Source: an uncultured Verrucomicrobiota bacterium (GTDB lineage: Bacteria; Verrucomicrobiota; Kiritimatiellia; RFP12; UBA1067). From it: a stretch of DNA of 18,321 nt. The position numbers and the translations under genes were made by a program. The notes beneath the pieces were generated by a model. That model saw nothing but the letters and a program-made list of their open reading frames with translations. It was not told where the DNA came from and searched no databases. The stretch spans positions 1-18,321 of the forward strand of contig CAMPAF010000024.1 in assembly GCA_946631535.1 (NCBI GenBank), written 5' to 3'. Shown here piece after piece: positions 13,688-18,321 of the stretch (its first letter is position 1; the number at the start of each line of letters is the position of its first letter).

Positions 13688-14335
13688 ATGAAAAAACTGA
13701 TGACGAGCATGCTGTTGCTGGCTTCGGTATCCGCGAGTGCGGCCGTTGCGACAGTACAGCAGATCGAGCCGGGCGTCAGGCCCGTATACAATTCCGGTAC
13801 CGGCGTGATGCCGGTCGGCGCGCAGGAGGCTGTGCCAAGGGCCAGCCGCCAGCTTGCGAAAGATCGGGTCATGGGCGTTGGCTTCACGCCCGCGATGCTG
13901 AGCTTCTTCTCGCCACTCCAGGTGCCTGGACCGGACTTCGACGTCGGAGGCCTACGGCTTAACATCCTTTATGGAAGGTGCTGCAACTTCGATGGACTTG
14001 ACCTTGGTCTCGTAGGCGTGGCGGACAACCATGCCAACGGATGGCTCGCGAATTTGCTCGTGAACTACGCGGCTGGCGACGGACTCGGTCTCCACACGGG
14101 TGCCGTCAACTATTTCGGCGGCGACTTCAAGGGGTTGCAGATCGGCCTCGCGAACTGGATCGACTCTGGCGACATGTTCCAAATCGGTCTATACAACGGC
14201 GGGTACGACGTCCAGGGTCTCCAGATCGGCGTGATAAACACGGCCGACAAGTTGCAGGGGCTCCAGATAGGTCTCGTCAATATCATATCGAACTCCGACA
14301 TCTCGTTCTTCCCGATCATCAACGGGTACTTCTGA
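13688..14335 (+). CDS. Secreted GLQIGL-repeat protein (LA_2272-like surface repeat protein)
   Basis: A 215-residue exported protein. The signal peptide is of Sec type, with probable cleavage after ASA near residue 19. From about residue 95 to the end it is made of short repeats with the core (G)LQIGLxN: GLDLGLVG, GLHTGAVN, GLQIGLAN (from 149), MFQIGLYN, GLQIGVIN and GLQIGLVN. The alternating hydrophobic pattern suggests beta strands of a solenoid or small barrel. The repeat recalls the family named LA_2272 surface repeat proteins, of unknown function. AAGGAG at 13674-13679 is the ribosome binding site. The 50-nt gap before it is AT-rich with no certain promoter. Confidence 0.75.
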   Translation: MKKLMTSMLLLASVSASAAVATVQQIEPGVRPVYNSGTGVMPVGAQEAVPRASRQLAKDRVMGVGFTPAMLSFFSPLQVPGPDFDVGGLRLNILYGRCCNFDGLDLGLVGVADNHANGWLANLLVNYAAGDGLGLHTGAVNYFGGDFKGLQIGLANWIDSGDMFQIGLYNGGYDVQGLQIGVINTADKLQGLQIGLVNIISNSDISFFPIINGYF

Positions 14336-14374
14336 GTTGTCGTTGCCGCAAATCCAAGCTAAAGGAGAATGAAA

Positions 14375-15742
14375 ATGAAAGCGAAACTGGTAATGTTTGT
14401 GGGCGCTGCAATGCTGTGCGCTGCGGTCTTGGCCCAGGTTCAAGGCGTCCAGACCGTGTCCGAGGTCGAGTCGCGCCAGTCGTCAGCGGATCTTGAAGCG
14501 TTCAAGAAGCGCGTTGCCGCCGCCAATCCAGGCCTTGACGTTGTCAAGATAGAGGAAGACGTGGTCCGCCGCGCCGTGCTTGCGCCGCCACCGCCTCCTC
14601 CTCCGGCCAAGCCGCCGGTCATGGCCATTTTCGTGAAGAACCACACGAAGACGGCGTCCAAGGACGACCTTTCGAATGCATATCGCGATGCCAACTCGAC
14701 GGCGCCGATCATGGACGATCAGGTCGACGGCATACGCGACCGCCTCGCTGCAGAGGTCTCTGGCATGGACTTCATAGTCATGGATTCGGCCGAGATTGGC
14801 GCTGCCTTCAACCGATACAAGATCACGACCGCCGAAGAACGCGCCGGCCTCATCGCCGGACTCTTCACTGGCGGCAGCGTGACGCGCGTGGCGCAGATGC
14901 TCGGAGCGGACTACATCCTCACGGCCTCTATCGTGGGTGCGTCACAGATGAGGCGTCCGGCCGGCGACCGCGGCGTGACGATCTACACGCTCCGCATGGC
15001 TACGAAGGTGCTGGACGCCACTACCGGTGGCAGCGTGTACGGCAAGAACTGGGTGAACAAGCGACCTGTCCCTATGGGCAACAGCGACGACGCCATGGCG
15101 ATCTACGACGATCTGATCGACATGTGGGTCCAGGACACTGGCGCCGACCTTGCCGCAGCTCGGCCGCGCTGGCGCGCGCCTACATCCGCATCGGGCGCGC
15201 TGGCGTCATTCACCGTTACCACGACCCTGGATGACATATTCAAGCCGCTGGAGACGACGGTCGATGCGTCCAAGCCCGTCAAGGACGAACTTCGCGTCGT
15301 GGCTGGGGGCATCACCGTAGAGGTTGACGGTGCAGCAGTCGGCTCTTCCGGCGGGACCTTCCGTGCGCGTCCCGGCCTTCATCAGCTGCGCGTAAGCCGC
15401 CAGTGGATGAAGCCGTGGACCGGAACGGTCAATATCTCCGAAGGTGCCGTGTTCAACGTGGCGCTTGAGCTTTCCGCCGAGGGCTTCCAGCACTACAAGA
15501 ACAAGGAAGAGCTTCGTGCCGAGCTGGCGGTGGCCTACGCAGAGGCCGCATTCCGCCGCGGCTGCCGGGTGAACTTCGATACGGAGAACTGGCAGACTGT
15601 AACATGGGCACCCGGTTCTGCCTCGACGGCCGTCTCGTCTTCGACTATCGTCCAGCCTACGACGGTAGAGACGCCTGTCGCTCCTGCGGTGCAGACGCCC
15701 GCCGCTCCAGCGGCGCAGTCCCAGACCCCCGTTGTCCAGTAA
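14375..15742 (+). CDS. Exported CsgG-like protein with PEGA-type domain
   Basis: A 455-residue exported protein. The signal peptide ends near AVLA (residue 20), without a lipobox. A helical N-terminal part (25-69) is joined by seven prolines (71-77) to a region (about 80-260) that resembles the CsgG/LpoB-type fold: VMAIFVKNHTKTASKDDL, a region of DxxxAEIGAAFNRY, then MLGADYILTASIVG. A short PEGA-like domain (about 311-365, GGITVEVDGAAVG to NISEGAVFNVALEL) would bind envelope glycans or proteins. A Pro/Ala/Gln-rich tail ends the protein. ATG 14375 is preferred over the in-frame ATG 14369 because AAAGGAG (14361-14367) is 7 nt before it and only 1 nt before the other. Confidence 0.7.
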   Translation: MKAKLVMFVGAAMLCAAVLAQVQGVQTVSEVESRQSSADLEAFKKRVAAANPGLDVVKIEEDVVRRAVLAPPPPPPPAKPPVMAIFVKNHTKTASKDDLSNAYRDANSTAPIMDDQVDGIRDRLAAEVSGMDFIVMDSAEIGAAFNRYKITTAEERAGLIAGLFTGGSVTRVAQMLGADYILTASIVGASQMRRPAGDRGVTIYTLRMATKVLDATTGGSVYGKNWVNKRPVPMGNSDDAMAIYDDLIDMWVQDTGADLAAARPRWRAPTSASGALASFTVTTTLDDIFKPLETTVDASKPVKDELRVVAGGITVEVDGAAVGSSGGTFRARPGLHQLRVSRQWMKPWTGTVNISEGAVFNVALELSAEGFQHYKNKEELRAELAVAYAEAAFRRGCRVNFDTENWQTVTWAPGSASTAVSSSTIVQPTTVETPVAPAVQTPAAPAAQSQTPVVQ

Positions 15743-15763
15743 ACGAAAGAAAGGAAAACGCAA

Positions 15764-16180
15764 ATGAAACTGTTATCTGTCATCATTTCCATCATGCTCG
15801 CGGGCATCTTCTTCTCTGGATGCCACACGACGGCTGGCACGTCGGTCGTCATGAACCACGAGACGGGCGGGTCGGTCATATACGAGGGCAATACGCGCCT
15901 CCACAACTCCGTGGCGGTCACTGCCGTCACGTACGACAAGGTGCCGTCTGGCCTGAACCGCGTCAACATCCAGTTGTCTTCGCTGATCCAGCGTTCGCAG
16001 CACCTGCAGTATCGAATCGCCTGGTTCAACTCCGAGGGCATGGAGATAGACGCCGACACGCGCACGTACCGTCCGCTGGTCCTGCAGGGACTCGACACCG
16101 TCACGGTGACTGGCGTAGCCAACAACCCCGCCGCCGTAACCTCGCGCATCCGCATTCGCGAATGGCGAGCGGCCCGATAA
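15764..16180 (+). CDS. YcfL-like lipoprotein (DUF1425)
   Basis: A 138-residue predicted lipoprotein with the lipobox FSGC at Cys20. The mature part is a small beta domain with LSSLIQRSQHLQYRIAWFNSEGMEID, which is the core signature of the YcfL family; in that family the segment 'xYRxxWxDxxGxxI' is conserved. In Escherichia coli ycfL lies beside lpoB, the outer-membrane activator of PBP1B; here it also precedes an LpoB-like gene. AAAGGA at 15750-15755 is the ribosome binding site, 8 nt before ATG. Its molecular role is unknown, but a link to cell-wall synthesis is likely. Confidence 0.85.
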   Translation: MKLLSVIISIMLAGIFFSGCHTTAGTSVVMNHETGGSVIYEGNTRLHNSVAVTAVTYDKVPSGLNRVNIQLSSLIQRSQHLQYRIAWFNSEGMEIDADTRTYRPLVLQGLDTVTVTGVANNPAAVTSRIRIREWRAAR

Positions 16181-16222
16181 CGAAAAGGCAACACTAAACA
16201 TCCTAAACTGGAGATCAAGAAA

Positions 16223-16816
16223 ATGAACGCTACAGTCAACAATTGCATCTGCCTTACACTGCTTGCCATGTTCGCGGGTTGTGCCACGGCGCCGCGTGTC
16301 TACGAGTCCGAGCTTGACCGTACGCCCCTGACGACGAAGATCGAGCCGCAGGACATTCGTCGGACAGTGGAGAAGATGGCCGAGTCCCTGATCGCGGATC
16401 CGGGCGTGCTGGACGCCACCAAGGGCGAGCGTCCTGTATTGGACATCGAGCCGATGAAGAACAGGTCACAGATGATCGTGGACATGCAGAGCATCACGGA
16501 TTCCGTGCGCACGAGGCTCATCCGCTCGCGCTTGTTCCGCTTCGTGGATCGCTCCACGTCCGGTGCCGACATCGCCATCATGGACGAGCAGTCCCAGTTG
16601 GGGCTTACGGATCCGCGTAAGGCCATCCGGCCTGGTCAGCAGACGGCTGCGCAGATGTACCTGACAGGATCGCTCACCGACATGGTCACGCGCGCCGGTA
16701 GGATTACTGACCATTACTACAAGTTCACGATGATACTCAAGGATCTTCGTACTGGCGAGATCGTCTGGACGGATGAGCAGGAAATCCGCAAGGTGGCCAA
16801 CCGGCCCATGTTCTGA
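16223..16816 (+). CDS. LpoB-like lipoprotein, penicillin-binding protein activator family
   Basis: A 197-residue predicted lipoprotein with lipobox FAGC at Cys20. The mature part has the LpoB layout: DIRRTVEKMAESLI, then RPVLDIEPMKNRSQMIVDMQSITDSVRTRLIRSRLFRFVDRS, a Gln-rich turn, YLTGSLTDMV and a C-terminal DLRTGEIVWTDEQEIRKVA. In E. coli LpoB reaches through the peptidoglycan to stimulate PBP1B from the outer membrane. Here the interaction partner is not known, and the long disordered region of E. coli LpoB is not present. GGAG at 16210-16213 precedes the ATG by 9 nt. It is followed after 13 nt by the AAA+ gene. Confidence 0.85.
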   Translation: MNATVNNCICLTLLAMFAGCATAPRVYESELDRTPLTTKIEPQDIRRTVEKMAESLIADPGVLDATKGERPVLDIEPMKNRSQMIVDMQSITDSVRTRLIRSRLFRFVDRSTSGADIAIMDEQSQLGLTDPRKAIRPGQQTAAQMYLTGSLTDMVTRAGRITDHYYKFTMILKDLRTGEIVWTDEQEIRKVANRPMF

Positions 16817-16829
16817 CGAGGACTAAGCG

Positions 16830-18321
16830 ATGGGTGCGGAGCGGAAGCGGTTGGGCTTCGTTGGCAACATGGCGATCGGTTGCCTTCTGGACATCGTGCT
16901 GATCGTCTGCTTCGCATGCGCGGTGAGGACGGAGACGCTGGCCGGCGCGCTGGCCTACGCCACCGTCCTCTCCGTTCTCGTGTGGGGGGCCAGGTGGGCC
17001 CTCCACGCGATGGACATGCTTGACGGCTGGTGCGGGCGGCTGATCGGGCCCGTGGCCCTCGTCGGCGCAATGCTGCTGGCAGTCTTCTGCCCGATAGGCG
17101 ACAAGGACGCCAGGGCGGACGACCTGGACGATTCTTCCGATCCGGCAAGGTCGGAGCAGAGCGACCTGGCCGTGCCGCCCGGCATCCGCTACACGCCCGC
17201 CTCCACCAACGAGGTGAGCGTGGAGGAGGCGCTCGCGGAGCTGAACGGTCTCGTCGGCCTCAAGCCCGTGAAGGAGGAGGTGGCGCGCTTCGTGAAGTTC
17301 GTGCGCGTGGCGCAGCAGCGTAAGGCCGCCGGCCTCAAGGTGGCCCCCGTCTCCTACCACATGGTGTTCACCGGCAACCCCGGCACGGGCAAGACAACCG
17401 TCGCGCGCATCATGGCGAAGATCTACAAGGCGCTCGGCGTGTCTAAGAAAGGGCATCTTGTGGAATGCGACCGCGGCGGGCTCGTGGCAGGGTACACGGG
17501 CCAGACCGCCATACAGACGAGCAAGGTGATCGACTTCGCGCTAGACGGCATCCTCTTCGTGGACGAGGCGTACTCGCTCGTGAACGGCAAGGACGATTCA
17601 TACGGCGAGGAGGCGATCTCGACGCTCCTCAAGCGCATGGAGGACGACCGCGACCGCCTGATCGTGATCGTGGCGGGCTACACCGAGGAGATGAAGACGT
17701 TAATCGACGCCAACTCCGGCCTCGCCTCCCGCTTCAACCACTACGTGGAGTTTCCCGACTACTCGGCGGACGAGCTGGCGGCGATGTTCCGCATGAACGC
17801 GAAGAAGAGCCAGTACGTCCTCTCTCCCGACGTGGAGCGCGACCTCGGCGCCTTCATCGCCGCCGAGACGGCCAACCGCGACCGCCGGTTCGGCAACGGC
17901 CGCTGGGTGCGCAACCTCTTCGAGCAGGCCGTGGCGCACCAGGCCGAGCGCGTGGCCGACATCGCGAACCCCACGCAGGAGCAGCTCATGACGATCGAGA
18001 TGCGCGACATAGGCGAGCTGGGGAAGGGCAAGGTCGGCCTCGGCGCGTCCGGCCTCGCGCGCACTCCTCCGCCCGGCATCCGCTACATGCCGGCCTCCAC
18101 GAACGAGGTGAGCGTGGAGGAGGCGCTCGCGGAGCTGAACGGGCTCGTCGGCCTCAAGCCAGTGAAGGAGGAGGTGGCGAAGTTCGCGTCGTTCGTGCGC
18201 GTGGCGCAGCAGCGCAAGGCCGCCGGCCTCAAGGTGGCGCCGATCTCCTACCACATGGTGTTCACCGGCAACCCCGGCACGGGCAAGACGACCGTCGCGC
18301 GCATCATGGCGAAGATCTACA
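16830..18321 (+). CDS. Membrane-anchored CbbX/SpoVK-type AAA+ ATPase with tandem AAA+ modules, 3'-truncated by window
   Basis: An open frame of 497 codons that runs off the window end. ATG 16830 has GAGGA at 16818-16822 7 nt upstream and is 13 nt after the LpoB-like gene. Residues about 9-32, 37-58 and 70-88 are three hydrophobic spans, so the ATPase is membrane-tethered. A linker leads to AAA+ module 1 (116-413): LNGLVGLKPVKEEV, Walker A GNPGTGKT at 182-189, AGYTGQTA, Walker B with Asp245-Glu246, and the arginine-finger segment NSGLASRF. Module 2 begins at residue 414 and repeats it, with Walker A at 480-487, at a period of exactly 298 residues. CbbX-type ATPases remodel protein complexes; the target is unknown. 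A third module may follow outside the window. Confidence 0.88.
   Translation, partial: MGAERKRLGFVGNMAIGCLLDIVLIVCFACAVRTETLAGALAYATVLSVLVWGARWALHAMDMLDGWCGRLIGPVALVGAMLLAVFCPIGDKDARADDLDDSSDPARSEQSDLAVPPGIRYTPASTNEVSVEEALAELNGLVGLKPVKEEVARFVKFVRVAQQRKAAGLKVAPVSYHMVFTGNPGTGKTTVARIMAKIYKALGVSKKGHLVECDRGGLVAGYTGQTAIQTSKVIDFALDGILFVDEAYSLVNGKDDSYGEEAISTLLKRMEDDRDRLIVIVAGYTEEMKTLIDANSGLASRFNHYVEFPDYSADELAAMFRMNAKKSQYVLSPDVERDLGAFIAAETANRDRRFGNGRWVRNLFEQAVAHQAERVADIANPTQEQLMTIEMRDIGELGKGKVGLGASGLARTPPPGIRYMPASTNEVSVEEALAELNGLVGLKPVKEEVAKFASFVRVAQQRKAAGLKVAPISYHMVFTGNPGTGKTTVARIMAKIY
17175..17427 (+). repeat. Direct repeat, copy 1 (AAA+ module start)
   Basis: These 253 bases match 18069-18321 with 16 mismatches counted by eye (about 94% identity), at an offset of 894 bp (298 codons). 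Most differences are third-codon changes; three codons differ more, around residues 155-158. This indicates a recent or homogenised duplication of the AAA+ module. Confidence 0.9.
18069..18321 (+). repeat. Direct repeat, copy 2 (AAA+ module start), cut by window end
   Basis: Second copy of the AAA+ module start. Identity with the first copy continues to the last base in the window, so the true repeat is longer than the 253 bp seen. Confidence 0.9.

Noticed and set aside
15160..15175. Sigma-54-like match TGGCGC-N5-TTGCC
   Set aside because: It lies within the CsgG-like coding sequence, far from any start codon, with several mismatches in the -24 element.

Overview
The window is GC-rich, densely packed bacterial DNA. 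It most likely comes from the PVC superphylum (Verrucomicrobiota, Kiritimatiellota or Lentisphaerota type). This rests on a small protein that matches a Planctomycete/Verrucomicrobia-restricted family (Minf_1886 / TIGR04138 type), an A/V-type ATPase gene order with a DUF2764-like gene between subunits E and A, and a lipoprotein-rich envelope locus. The phylum assignment is an inference from protein families; no rRNA or tRNA gene was seen.

Layout. 1-939: 3' part of an NCS1-like permease. 962-2133: a two-gene short-chain chromate (CHR) transporter. 2145-3083: a TIM-barrel sugar isomerase/epimerase-like gene that overlaps tail-to-tail with a reverse-strand glucuronokinase-like GHMP kinase (3061-4059). 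4156-7807: an A/V-ATPase gene group E, DUF2764-like, A, then a membrane-anchored unknown protein. Subunits B, D, I and K are not here. 7815-9202, reverse strand: the PVC-restricted small protein followed by rsgA, sharing an ATGA overlap. 9203-9670: a long intergenic region with a 9-bp/36-bp repeat array, an inverted copy of part of it, and the promoter of the next gene. 9671-11194: a GAF-AAA+-Fis (NifA-like) sigma-54 activator. 11271-18321 (runs off the end): a tightly spaced seven-gene run of envelope proteins: a lipoprotein, a COG3014-like lipoprotein, a GLQIGL-repeat secreted protein, a CsgG-like/PEGA protein, YcfL-like and LpoB-like lipoproteins, and a membrane-anchored CbbX/SpoVK-type AAA+ ATPase whose AAA+ module is tandemly duplicated.

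Two threads stand out. First, several transcription units start with an extended -10 box (TGnTATAaT or close) only 7-10 nt before the start codon, which suggests leaderless or nearly leaderless mRNAs for lead genes, while genes inside operons carry ordinary Shine-Dalgarno sequences. Second, the 11.2-18.3 kb run joins the COG3014/LpoB/YcfL trio, known from proteobacteria as linked to peptidoglycan synthesis, with a CsgG/PEGA protein, a repeat surface protein and a duplicated membrane AAA+ ATPase. It lies just downstream of a sigma-54 activator. This is the best candidate here for an undescribed envelope system, but its function is not shown by the sequence.
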